A DNA stretch of 33,819 nt, taken from assembly GCF_011044995.1 (NCBI RefSeq), contig NZ_JAAKZW010000069.1:1-33819 (forward strand). The letters are read 5' to 3'. Source of the DNA: Streptomyces mesophilus (lineage in GTDB: Bacteria; Actinomycetota; Actinomycetes; Streptomycetales; Streptomycetaceae). The notes beneath the pieces were generated by a model that did no database searches, was not told where the DNA came from, and saw only the letters and a list, made by a program, of their open reading frames with translations. The position numbers were made by a program, and so were the translations under genes. Positions 16,320 through 25,007 of this stretch are shown piece after piece; position 1 is the stretch's first letter; the number at the start of each line of letters is the position of its first letter.

Positions 16320-19300
16320 GTCAGAACGACCGTTACGCCATGCTCATCGGCGTCTCCGCATACGACAGCGACCGTTACCACGATCTCCCGCCTGTCCGGG
16401 CGGACCTGCACTACATGCAGGCTGTGCTGCAAAGCACTGAGATCGGCATGTACAACGAGTGCGCGATGGTCCCCGAGCCCACTCGGGCTGAGATGTTGCA
16501 TGCCGTCGAGGAGTTCCTGGAGACACGGCAGCCCAGCGAGACCGCCCTGCTGTACTTCAGCGGACATGGAGAATTCTGCGAAGCCGACGGGCAGTTGTAC
16601 TTCCTCACCCGGGACGCCGACCCGGACGACTTGCCGGGCACCGCCGTACCTGCCGAGTTTCTGGAGCGGATGCTCCAATCGTGTCGGGCTTCCTCGAAGG
16701 TAGTACTCCTCGACTGCTGCTCCAGTGGCTCCGTCGTGCAAGGGTGGACTGCCAAAGGCGTCGCGGACGCAAGCGATCGGCCCACGCCCAGCACTCTGCT
16801 GAAGCCCACGGGCGTGTACTTCATCACCGCATCCGACGCGCTCCAGGCGGCATCGGCGATGGCACCGGCAGGTTCCTCTCTCGGCACCTCCCGCTTCACC
16901 GGCGAGATAGTGGAAGGGCTGCGCAGCGGGCGGATCAAGGACAGTGGCTGGATCACCCCGGACGACCTCTTCGAGTACCTGACCTCGCAGATGGTCCGTA
17001 TCGGTGTACCGGAGGAGCAGCGGCCGACCAAGTCCACCTTCCGGGCGACGCGTTCCCTCCCCCTCGCACGTTCTGTAGCTCGCTCGGTTCAGCTGCCTGC
17101 CCCGCTTCGTGAAGGCGCTCACACCTCCCGGCCCACGGCCCTGCTCAAGGCTCAGCAACTGGCCGGGGAGGATGCCCGTGACGGTGTCGACCGTCAACGG
17201 CTGCTGCACTACTACGCTCGTTGCCTGGGCGCGCAGGCAGCGAGTGGATTGCTGCCTGACAGGGACAGTGGCCGTGGCTCCGCGTACTTCTTGCTGGGGC
17301 AGGGGTCCGAGACCGTGCAGTGCGGCCTCGGCTCTGGCCTTCCTGCCCCACAGCGACTGCCCAGGCCGAAGAGCACGGGTGCGCAGACAGATGGAGCCGG
17401 TCTGCAGGAGTACTGGTACGGGTATCCGGCAGTCACCCTGCCCGAGCGGGACGGGGGCGGGCGGCGACGAGCCGCGGTGCGGATCGCGCCGCTGCTGCTG
17501 CAGCCAATGGAACTTGCTCCTGATGAGGAAGGCCGCGACCGCCTTCGCTCCTGTGGTGTTCCGTCCCTGCATACGAGTGTGATCACCGAGCTGCTTGAGG
17601 ACGACGACGCTGCCGAGCTTCTTGCTCGCTGGCAGCCGGCGTGGCAGGAGGGCAACGGCGCCCAAATGGTCACGGCTGTAAGAGAATTGCTGACGGAACT
17701 GGGGCTGCCGGAGCTGGAGCCGCTCGACCTGTCCGCGCTCAGTGAGCGGTCCGTCATGGATTCGCTGCGGCCCGGCGCCCACAACGCTGCAGTTCTCCTC
17801 GCGCCCTCAGGTGTGGAACGAAACGCGACCGAAGCCCTCGTGGACAACCTTCTTCAGATGTCCACGCGTACTGGGGAGATTTCCGGTACCGCGCTGGACG
17901 CGCTCCTGACGGGCGGCGACGGCGGAGGCGACCCTCGGCACAACGCCCCGATTGTGGTGGCGCCAGGGCCGTGCAACGAGAGCCAGGAACAGGTGATCAC
18001 CTCCGCGATGACGCGCACGCTCACCATTGCGACCGGCCCGCCTGGCACCGGGAAGAGCGAGGTGGTGACCGCAGTGGTCACCACAGCGGTGGCTGCGGGG
18101 GAGACCGTGCTCGTCGCGTCGACGAACAACGAGGCCGTGGACGTGGTGGCCCAGCGGTGCGATGAGATCTCACCGGGGTTGCTCATACGGACAGGCAACG
18201 CTGCCGCCCTGGAGCGCGAGGCCGCGAAGCTGGAAGGGCTCCTCGCCCAACCCATAGAGGCTGTTGGACGCAGTTCCGAAACCGTGGCCGGCGAGTTGCG
18301 TAATCGGCACGCGCGGGCCGCGTCAGAGAGGGCGGACGCAGCGCGACTCGTAGGTGAGGAGACGTGTCTGCTGGAGCTGCTGCAGGAACGGGCCCGGTTG
18401 GTGGGCGAGTTCGGATTGCCGGTGGAACTGCTCGAACGGGCATGGGCCGACAGGGACGTCGCAGTACTCGCACGCTGGGAGGAGCGGGCGCGCAAGGCAG
18501 CCGACGCCAGCTGGTTGTCGTTCGGTCGGTGGCGGCGAGGGCGGACGCTGTCCGCCCTCGCCGGAGCTGTTGGGGACACCGCGCCGAGTGCCTGGCCGGC
18601 ATGGGCAACGCAGCGTCCTGTTCCTCCCGAACTCCTTCTCGCGCTGCGGGAAGCAGTGAGCGTGGAGCGGGCGCTGCGGGAGCTTGTGCCGGAGCATCTC
18701 GGCCGGGACGAGGAAGGGTTGAAGAAGGCGCGGCTGGAGGGTGCCGCCCGACTGTCCGAGACCTCCGGCGAACTGGCAGGGGCCCTGGCCGCGGAGGCCA
18801 TGGGCCGTGGCAATTCGCTGATGGGACAGCGGCTCCAAGCGCTGCGCCAACGCTCCGGATTCCAGCGGAGCCAGCGGAATCTGATGGCGCACCTGAAGGG
18901 ATGGGCCATCAGTACACACTCGATACGGCAGCTCGAACTGGTTCCGAAGCTGTTCGACCTGGTCGTGATCGACGAAGCGAGTCAGTGCTCGATTCCGTCG
19001 GTGCTGCCTCTGCTGTTCCGGGCGAAACGGGCATTGATCATCGGTGATCCCATGCAGCTCGGGCACATTCCCGGGATCACCGCACAACAGGAGCGGCAGG
19101 CAAGGATCCGCTCGGGACTGAGCGCGGCCCAGCTGGAGCACCGCAGGCTCACCTATCACGTGTATTCGTCCTATCACGCCGCCGCGCAACACGGTGAAGC
19201 GGCGTTGCTGCTCGACGAGCACTACCGCTGCCATCCGGCCATCGCAGATGTGGTCAACGGCTATTGCTACGCAGGCCAGTTGCAGGTCCTGACCGATGTC

Positions 19301-20221
19301 CGGAACCAGGTCACGGCTGTCGACCCGGTGGGGGCGATCGATCCGGCCCCGGTACTGGGATGGGTGGACGTACCGCACGGCGAGTCCGCACGAGGCGCCG
19401 GCGGCCAGTCTTGGCGCAATGCGGCGGAAGCTGAGCAGGTGCGGGAGACGGTGGACGAGCTGCTTGCGAGGTTGCCCGAGCATGCGACGGTCGGGGTGGT
19501 CACGCCGTTCCGTGCCCAGAAGGAAGCTCTGGCACGCGTGTGGGCGGACAACGACCGGGTGCGGGTCGGCACTGTTCACGCTTTCCAGGGCGGGCAACGT
19601 GACGTGATGGTGCTGAGTCCGGTGGCCACCGGCAACACCCCGGCTCGTACGACGCACTGGGTGGCGAGCCAGGTCAACCTGTGGAACGTGGCGGTCACGC
19701 GGGCCAAGGCGCAGCTGATCACGGTGGGCAGTCACGCCTTCTGGCAGGGCCAGGCCGGGCTGCCGGCGCTGCTCGCGGAGCGCGCGGCTCTCCTGCGAGC
19801 CGGGGCCGCAGCACAACGGGACACGGCCTTCGGGATGCGGGTCCCGTCAGGAGCGCATGTAGAGCTCGGTGATCGGCTCCAGGAGTACCTCGGTCTGCTC
19901 GGCGTCACGGATCTGGAGCGCGCGGCGGTGGTCGGCGGGCACGCTGTCGACCTGCTGTTCACGGTGGATGGAGCGAACACGGCGGTACTCATCGATCCCG
20001 GGCCTGAGCACGGTCAGGATCCTGCCCGTCATCTGCGGTTGATGCATGCGCGCGGCGATTTGCTCACGGGGCTGCCCTCGGGTGGTACCGGCGCGAAGGC
20101 CGGACCTGTGGGCCGGACTGTCCGGGTGCCGGCCTGGCGGATTCTGGGTGGGGCGGCCACGTTGGACCCACTGTTTGGCAAGCCGCAGAACTTGGTGGTG
20201 TGGGCCGGGACGGCGATGTGA
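16316..20221 (+). CDS. Caspase-like protease / Upf1-like SF1 helicase fusion with possible Vsr-like C-terminal domain
   Basis: A 1301-residue predicted conflict effector. The N-terminal peptidase C14-type domain (about 5-225) has catalytic His84 in YFSGHGE and Cys135 in LLDCCSSG. Residues about 225-560 are a linker/beta region (YFLLGQGSETVQCG, RAAVRIAPLLLQPME) of the sort preceding bacterial Upf1-like helicases. The SF1 helicase (about 560-1160) has Walker A GPPGTGKS with Lys580, Walker B VVIDEAS with D886/E887, GDPMQLGHIPG, LDEHYRCHP, VVTPFRAQKEAL, VGTVHAFQGGQRDV and NVAVTRAK with Arg1129. An insert after Walker A (about 620-850) is helical. The C-terminal domain (about 1175-1301) reads VVGGHAVDLLF and AVLIDPGPEHG (D1212, D1227), resembling Vsr/DUF559-type nuclease folds. 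The GTG start overlaps the EACC1 stop. No TTA codons. All key protease and helicase residues are intact, so it is likely active. Confidence 0.9.
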   Translation: MSQNDRYAMLIGVSAYDSDRYHDLPPVRADLHYMQAVLQSTEIGMYNECAMVPEPTRAEMLHAVEEFLETRQPSETALLYFSGHGEFCEADGQLYFLTRDADPDDLPGTAVPAEFLERMLQSCRASSKVVLLDCCSSGSVVQGWTAKGVADASDRPTPSTLLKPTGVYFITASDALQAASAMAPAGSSLGTSRFTGEIVEGLRSGRIKDSGWITPDDLFEYLTSQMVRIGVPEEQRPTKSTFRATRSLPLARSVARSVQLPAPLREGAHTSRPTALLKAQQLAGEDARDGVDRQRLLHYYARCLGAQAASGLLPDRDSGRGSAYFLLGQGSETVQCGLGSGLPAPQRLPRPKSTGAQTDGAGLQEYWYGYPAVTLPERDGGGRRRAAVRIAPLLLQPMELAPDEEGRDRLRSCGVPSLHTSVITELLEDDDAAELLARWQPAWQEGNGAQMVTAVRELLTELGLPELEPLDLSALSERSVMDSLRPGAHNAAVLLAPSGVERNATEALVDNLLQMSTRTGEISGTALDALLTGGDGGGDPRHNAPIVVAPGPCNESQEQVITSAMTRTLTIATGPPGTGKSEVVTAVVTTAVAAGETVLVASTNNEAVDVVAQRCDEISPGLLIRTGNAAALEREAAKLEGLLAQPIEAVGRSSETVAGELRNRHARAASERADAARLVGEETCLLELLQERARLVGEFGLPVELLERAWADRDVAVLARWEERARKAADASWLSFGRWRRGRTLSALAGAVGDTAPSAWPAWATQRPVPPELLLALREAVSVERALRELVPEHLGRDEEGLKKARLEGAARLSETSGELAGALAAEAMGRGNSLMGQRLQALRQRSGFQRSQRNLMAHLKGWAISTHSIRQLELVPKLFDLVVIDEASQCSIPSVLPLLFRAKRALIIGDPMQLGHIPGITAQQERQARIRSGLSAAQLEHRRLTYHVYSSYHAAAQHGEAALLLDEHYRCHPAIADVVNGYCYAGQLQVLTDVRNQVTAVDPVGAIDPAPVLGWVDVPHGESARGAGGQSWRNAAEAEQVRETVDELLARLPEHATVGVVTPFRAQKEALARVWADNDRVRVGTVHAFQGGQRDVMVLSPVATGNTPARTTHWVASQVNLWNVAVTRAKAQLITVGSHAFWQGQAGLPALLAERAALLRAGAAAQRDTAFGMRVPSGAHVELGDRLQEYLGLLGVTDLERAAVVGGHAVDLLFTVDGANTAVLIDPGPEHGQDPARHLRLMHARGDLLTGLPSGGTGAKAGPVGRTVRVPAWRILGGAATLDPLFGKPQNLVVWAGTAM

Positions 20222-20297
20222 CGAGAGCCCGGCCAGGATGCGTCACTCATCGCTGAGTCATCTTGGAGACCCCGCAGGGCCAGTCGCGATGCGGTGG

Positions 20298-20400
20298 TCA
20301 GCCGACGTCCGGATCATCTGCCTTTTCGAGGAGACGAGCCGCAAGGTCGTCCGCCCACTCCACCGCCCATACGCGGAGTGCAGCGATGGTGGCGTCTACG
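20298..20400 (-). pseudogene. Possible C-terminal remnant of an unknown gene
   Basis: On the minus strand a frame ends at a TGA (20298-20300) after a well-formed helical tail: ATIAALRVWAVEW then ADDLAARLLEKADDPDVG. It is not a copy of anything else here. Codon use is mixed in the third position. Reading upstream it runs into the start of the DUF6571-like relic on the other strand, which would place a recombination breakpoint near 20385-20400. I do not recognise the family, and it may be a chance frame. Confidence 0.3.
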
Positions 20401-21693
20401 GGGACTACGACGCGAGGTTCCTCAACCCGATCGCCGAGTACGTGGCGCAGCTGCACGCGAAGGACCCGTACATGTTCGCCGAGAACAAGGTGGTGAACAG
20501 TCCGTTCAAGAACCCGTTCAACCCCTCCAGCGTGAACGGGGCCGACTACGACCCGGCCACCGCGATGCTCGAAGCGCTCGGCAACAGCCCGGAAGCGGCG
20601 AAGAAGTTCTTCACCGACCCGCCGACCGCGTACAACGAGGACGGCACGGTCAACGAGAAGGCCACGGCCGATCTCGGGAAGAACAAGGACGACGAGGCGA
20701 TCGACAACTACCTCGACTTCTTCAGCAACGAGGAGTGGGAGTCCTTCGGCGACGTCAACACGCTCGACGAGGACGAACTCAAGGCGTCGCTCGGCCAGAT
20801 GCCCGATGCCCCCACGCCCTGGAGGCAGCGACCCTCGGCTACCCGGCCGGGCACCCCGACGCCGGCGTCGTACGGGACGAGGACAACGCCGCGGTCATGC
20901 AGAAGGTCATGGAGAAGTACGGCGCGGACCCCGGCCTGCTCAAGGAACACCACTCGGCGATGGCTGACAGTCTGGGCGTCATGGGTGCCGGCTACATCGA
21001 CGACATCAACTGGGCGTTGGCCAAGAACGATCCGGAGAGCGTGTTCGCGCCGAGCAGGAATCCGGACGGGCACGTCGACTTCGCGGGTCCCAACGACCCG
21101 GACGGGCGGAGCGTCGCCCGGAGCTTCCTCAGCACCCTGGGCCAGCACCCGGACGCCTACGCGACGGTCTCGGCCGCGGAGCAGGTCTACACCTGCAGCG
21201 CGCTGGAAGAGACGGTGGGCGCGGATGGAAAGATCAACGAGGGCGTGGCCAGGGCGACCGTGCGCGTGGGCGCCGAGGTCCAGGGCATGCTCGACCAGTC
21301 CCGGGCCGACCAGGTCGAGGCGACGAACCTGAAGACCCACGAGGACTACGAGAAGGCGGTCGACAAGCGGGCCGGCTGGGTCGAGTTCGGTGCCACGGTC
21401 GGCGTCGCGGCGGGCGTGGCCTTCCTGCCCGCGACCGCGGCGGTGGGCACGGCGGCGGTGCTCATTCCCCTGGCGACCGATACAGCGAGCGGGGCTGCCG
21501 AACAGGTCATCGGGCAGGTGATCGGTGGCATCTCCGGCAACTCGGTGGATGAGCACAAGGAGAAGGTGGAGGAGCTCACCGACGAGGCGACGAAAGCACG
21601 TTCGCGCAGGACCTACGTGAATCCATGCTGATCGGCTACGGAGTGGGCAACGACCGGCAGAAGCAGCAGGGGAACGGCTCGAAGGCCGGCTGA
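20386..21693 (+). pseudogene. DUF6571-like protein, 5'-truncated and doubly frameshifted
   Basis: The C-terminal part of a large streptomycete protein of unknown function (DUF6571-like; often surface or polymorphic-toxin-associated). Similarity begins at YGDYDARFLNPIAEYV, with no plausible start codon or N-terminal domain. Frame one carries PATAMLEALGNSPEAAKKFF and ends near 20810, where a run of C residues appears one base short. Frame two continues HALEAATLGYPAGHPDAG, ALAKNDPESVFAPS, and two hydrophobic glycine/alanine segments (VGVAAGVAFLPATAAVG). A second one-base loss near 21597 shifts to frame three, FAQDLRESMLIGYGVGNDRQ, ending at TGA 21691-21693. Restoring one base at each site gives a continuous product, so sequencing error at either is possible, but the 5' truncation is real. 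Confidence 0.7.
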
Positions 21694-21721
21694 GGCCGTG
21701 GAGCACCGAGGACACGTAAGG

Positions 21722-22417
21722 ATGCGGATAGTGATCAGTCGTAGGCCAGTGCGGGCGGGATGCCTTGCCACGGCCGTGGCCGGCTTGTTGTGTCTCGGGG
21801 CCACCGGTTGTACGGGAGACAAAGACGAGAAGGTGGCCGCGGCCGACAAGGATGTGGCGGGGACGCAACTCTGCGGTGGCCACGCCGTGTCCGCCGAGGC
21901 GTCCAAGGCGCTGAAGGTGATCATGGGATCGTCGCAGTTCGGGACGACGGGCGAGAAATCCACCGTCGCGCAGGCCGCGAGGGATGTTGTCGAGGCCGGG
22001 CAGTACTCACGCCGAACCGACGGGCGCGACGACGTCTGCCGTATCTATACGGCGGACGACACGTCGAATTTCGCGCTCCGAGTCACTTGGGGGCTGGAGA
22101 GCGGCCCCCCGACAAAGACCCCGGCCCCGGACTTCACCGTGCTGAAGATGGGCGAGCAGACCCTGGCAGCGGCGAACAGGGCGACGGTTCGGTTCGGGTG
22201 CCGGAGCGACAATTTCACCGGGTCGCCGGACGCGACTCATGTCGCCGTCGGGGTGGAGCACTGGGGCATGCCGACAGAGCCCGACGGTGACGAGGTAGAG
22301 GCATTGAAGGACGCCTACGCGACCGTCGCCCACTCCTTCGCGCTGGCCATGGCCAAGGAACTGGGCTGCGAGAAGGACGGCGGACTTCCCGCGCGGCCCG
22401 TGCTGGAACCCGCGTAG
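21722..22417 (+). CDS. Predicted lipoprotein of unknown function
   Basis: A 231-residue exported lipoprotein. The signal (MRIVISRRPVRAGCLATAVA, then GLLCLGATGC) ends in a lipobox LGATGC, followed by an acidic/lysine-rich spacer (TGDKDEKVAAADKD). The mature domain has paired cysteines (LCGGH, DDVCRIY, VRFGC, ELGC) that may form two disulfides, and a core including VTWGLES and HVAVGVEHW. I do not recognise a named family; such lipoproteins commonly follow DUF6571 genes in streptomycetes. The start could instead be GTG at 21698, only 4 bp after the pseudogene stop; the ATG at 21722 has GAGG about 10 nt upstream. Convergent with the ROK gene; a weak hairpin (CGGTCA/TGACCG, 22453-22469) may end transcription. 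Confidence 0.7.
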   Translation: MRIVISRRPVRAGCLATAVAGLLCLGATGCTGDKDEKVAAADKDVAGTQLCGGHAVSAEASKALKVIMGSSQFGTTGEKSTVAQAARDVVEAGQYSRRTDGRDDVCRIYTADDTSNFALRVTWGLESGPPTKTPAPDFTVLKMGEQTLAAANRATVRFGCRSDNFTGSPDATHVAVGVEHWGMPTEPDGDEVEALKDAYATVAHSFALAMAKELGCEKDGGLPARPVLEPA

Positions 22418-22495
22418 CGGCAGGTACCCGACCTTCGACATGGAGAAGCCGGCGGTCATGGGCTGACCGTGGCTCTTCGGAGCTCTGACGCCTGG

Positions 22496-23713
22496 TCAGG
22501 GTCCGGCTACTGCGGCGTGCCGGGCCAGCGCTTCCAGCGGGCCCACCAGGAGCTGGGAGAAGGCGAGTTCGGCGGCGCCGATGAGAACGGCGTCGTCGCC
22601 GAGCGCGCCGACGCGCAGGCGCAGATGCTCGCGCGTGGGGGTGAGGGCGTGGGTGTTGATACGGCTGCGGATCTGGGCGGCCGATCCGAGGAACACCTCG
22701 CGGAGCGTTCCGCCGAAGAGGACGGTGCGCGGGTTGAGGAGGTTGACCAGGTTGGCGACACCGATGCCGAGCCAGTCACCGATGTCGTGCAGGGCACCGC
22801 GGGCGCCGGCGTCACCCCGGTCGGCTGCTTCGACGACGGCGCGTACCGCTTCCCGGCCCGTGGCCGACGGCCCCAGACCCGCCGCCTCGAGCAGGGCACG
22901 CTCGCCGGCCTCGGCCTCGAGGCAGCCTCGGCCACCGCACCCGCAGCGTCTGCCGCCTCGAGGGTTGACCACCATGTGCCCCACCTCACCGCCGTATCCG
23001 GCGTCGCCGCCGAGGAGGTGGCCGCCGGAGATGATGCCGCCTCCGATGCCGATGTCGCCGTGGAGGTATACGAGGTCCTGACAGCCGGCGCCGGCACCTC
23101 GCAGGTGTTCGGCGAGGGCGCCGAGACTGGCTTCGTTCTCGACCGTCACGGGGACTCCGAGGCCCAGGCGGCGGGTGAGATCCTCGCCGAACTCCTCGTC
23201 CAGCCAGTCGACATAGGGTGCGGCCCGGACCATGCCGTCGAGCCTGCGCACCGTTCCCCGTACAGCGGCGCCCACGCCGACACAGACGCTTCCCTCCCGG
23301 GCGGCGCCCACCATCTGCCGGGCGAAACCCGCGAGCGCTTCGGTCACTTCGGCGGCGCTGCGGTGGCCGGGCGGCAGCGGTGTCTCGCGCCGGTCGAGGA
23401 AGGCACCGCCCAGGCCGATGCGTGCGGCGATCAACCGGTCCACGCCGACGTCGAAGGCAAGGACGTACGCCTGGTCGGACTCGGGCCGTACGACCAAGGA
23501 GGGCCGGCCCGCTCTGCCGGTGTCCCGGGGCAGTTCCTCACGGACCAGGCCCGCCGAGGCCAGTTCGCTGACGAGCCCGAGGATGGTGCTGCGGTTGAGG
23601 CCCATGCGGTCGGTCAGGACCGCCCGCGACAGCGAGCCGCTGATGTGTACGTGGCGGAGCAGGGTGCCGAGGTTGTGCCTGCGGATCTCCTCCAGCGAGG
23701 GACCGGCTTTCAT
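22496..23713 (-). CDS. rok7B7: ROK family transcriptional regulator, Rok7B7-like
   Basis: A 405-residue regulator. An N-terminal winged helix (about 1-75: MKAGPSLEEIRRHNLGTLLR, then GLNRSTILGLVSELASAGLV) is followed by an ROK sugar-kinase-like domain with a zinc-type cluster CGCGGRGCLE and GIGGGIISGGHLLGGDAGYG. In S. coelicolor the ROK gene beside xylFGH (SCO6008, Rok7B7) controls xylose use, carbon catabolite repression and antibiotic production; the N-terminus and neighbourhood here fit that orthologue. It starts 13 bp after the permease stop, so it is probably the last gene of the transporter operon. The ATG at 23713 begins at the conserved MKAGPSLEEI; an upstream extension to 23779 overlaps the permease and is rejected. 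Orthology is from memory, not alignment. Confidence 0.85.
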   Translation of the reverse strand: MKAGPSLEEIRRHNLGTLLRHVHISGSLSRAVLTDRMGLNRSTILGLVSELASAGLVREELPRDTGRAGRPSLVVRPESDQAYVLAFDVGVDRLIAARIGLGGAFLDRRETPLPPGHRSAAEVTEALAGFARQMVGAAREGSVCVGVGAAVRGTVRRLDGMVRAAPYVDWLDEEFGEDLTRRLGLGVPVTVENEASLGALAEHLRGAGAGCQDLVYLHGDIGIGGGIISGGHLLGGDAGYGGEVGHMVVNPRGGRRCGCGGRGCLEAEAGERALLEAAGLGPSATGREAVRAVVEAADRGDAGARGALHDIGDWLGIGVANLVNLLNPRTVLFGGTLREVFLGSAAQIRSRINTHALTPTREHLRLRVGALGDDAVLIGAAELAFSQLLVGPLEALARHAAVAGP

Positions 23714-23726
23714 CGCCCCCCAGATC

Positions 23727-25007
23727 TCATCGCAGCGCGGACCGGCGTCGGGACAGTGCGTCGACGCCCGCCGCCACAAGGAGAACCGAACCCGTGACAG
23801 CGTACTTGACCCCCGAGCTGTACCCCATCAGACCCATGCCGTTCTGGATGACGGCGACGACCATGCCGCCGAGCACGGCGTCCACGGCCCTGCCCCGGCC
23901 GCCGAACAGGCTGGTTCCGCCGATCACCGCGGCGCCGACCGCGAGCAACAGCACGTTGCTTCCACCGGTGTTGGGGTCGACCGAGTTGCCCCGGGACGCC
24001 GCGATGATGCCGCCGACCGCGGCAAGGGACGAACAGATCACGAACGCGGCGATGCGGATACCGGCCACGTTGATGCCGGCCCGCCGTGCCGCCTCGGCAT
24101 TGCCGCCCACCGCGTAGAAGTGCAGTCCGAACGAGGTGCGCTGGAGCACGAACGTACTGACGACGAGGAGGACGACGATGACGGGAACCACGATCGGCAC
24201 GCCCTTGAGCGAGTCGACGATGATGTTGCGGCTGCGCTCCTGGTTGAGCACTTGGACGGCGGCCGCACCGAGTACCGCGAGGCTTCCGATCCTGATCGCG
24301 AGCAGCGCGGGCGGTGCGGTGGTGAGGCCCCGCCGGGCACGGTTGCGGTTCCGGCGGAGCTGGATCGCCGCGTAGCCCGCGACGCTGAGTGCGAGCAGGA
24401 CCCAACCGAGCGCGGGGGAGAGGTTGTTGTTGGCGACCGCCAGGATCGTGTCGTCCTGGATGGAGATGTTCGTGCCCTCCTTCAGGAGCATCAGCACGAT
24501 GCCCTGGAAGCCGAGGAAGGCGGCCAAGGTGACCACGAAGGAGGGGATGCCGACCTTTGCCACCAGGCCACCGAGCAGCAGGCCGATGACGGTACCGGTG
24601 AGGATGGCCGCGCCGACGGCTCCGTACCAGGGCCAGCCGTGATCGGTGAGCAGGATGGCCAGGACGGCGGCGCAGACTCCGCTGGCGTACCCGGCGGACA
24701 GATCGATCTCGCCCAGGAGGAGGACGAAGACAAGACCCATGGCGATCGCGATACTCCCCGCGCCCTGGGTGAGCAGATTGGCGAAGTTCAGATCGGACAG
24801 GAAGACAGGGCGCAGTACGGAGAAGAAGGCGCACAGGACGATCAGTCCGAGCACCGCGGGAAGGGCCCCCAACTCGCCGCCGCGAACCCGGCCGACGTAG
24901 GCGCGGGCGATCGAGCGCAGACTCGTGGAGCTGTGCGTCGCGTTCTTCCTCGGCCGACGCGGGCCGTTCGGCCTCTCCGATTTCCCGGGGGCGAGGTCGG
25001 CGGTCAT
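23727..25007 (-). CDS. xylH: Xylose-type sugar ABC transporter permease
   Basis: An integral membrane permease of the BPD_transp_2 (ribose/xylose) family, 426 residues. A 45-residue charged cytoplasmic N-terminus (GKSERPNGPRRPRKN) precedes about ten hydrophobic segments. Family blocks include GLVFVLLLGEIDLSAGYASG (the ABC-coupling signature region of XylH/RbsC), GIPSFVVTLAAFLGFQGIV, FGLHFYAVGGNAEAARRAGI and VLLLAVGAAVIGGTSLFGGRG. Its ATG overlaps the ATPase stop (ATGA, 25004-25007). Imports a pentose, most likely xylose, by context with the Rok7B7-like regulator; sugar specificity is not provable from this gene. Confidence 0.9.
   Translation of the reverse strand: MTADLAPGKSERPNGPRRPRKNATHSSTSLRSIARAYVGRVRGGELGALPAVLGLIVLCAFFSVLRPVFLSDLNFANLLTQGAGSIAIAMGLVFVLLLGEIDLSAGYASGVCAAVLAILLTDHGWPWYGAVGAAILTGTVIGLLLGGLVAKVGIPSFVVTLAAFLGFQGIVLMLLKEGTNISIQDDTILAVANNNLSPALGWVLLALSVAGYAAIQLRRNRNRARRGLTTAPPALLAIRIGSLAVLGAAAVQVLNQERSRNIIVDSLKGVPIVVPVIVVLLVVSTFVLQRTSFGLHFYAVGGNAEAARRAGINVAGIRIAAFVICSSLAAVGGIIAASRGNSVDPNTGGSNVLLLAVGAAVIGGTSLFGGRGRAVDAVLGGMVVAVIQNGMGLMGYSSGVKYAVTGSVLLVAAGVDALSRRRSALR

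Noticed and set aside
18323..19816. 497-codon minus-strand frame opposite the helicase domain
   Set aside because: His/Arg/Gln-rich shadow with no motif; the plus strand has all helicase motifs.
20245..20258. Short inverted repeat after the caspase-helicase gene as a terminator
   Set aside because: Only 5-bp arms; too weak to support.
20046..20385. Extension of the DUF6571-like frame upstream into the helicase gene
   Set aside because: The segment overlaps the helicase 3' end in another frame and has no similarity to the family.
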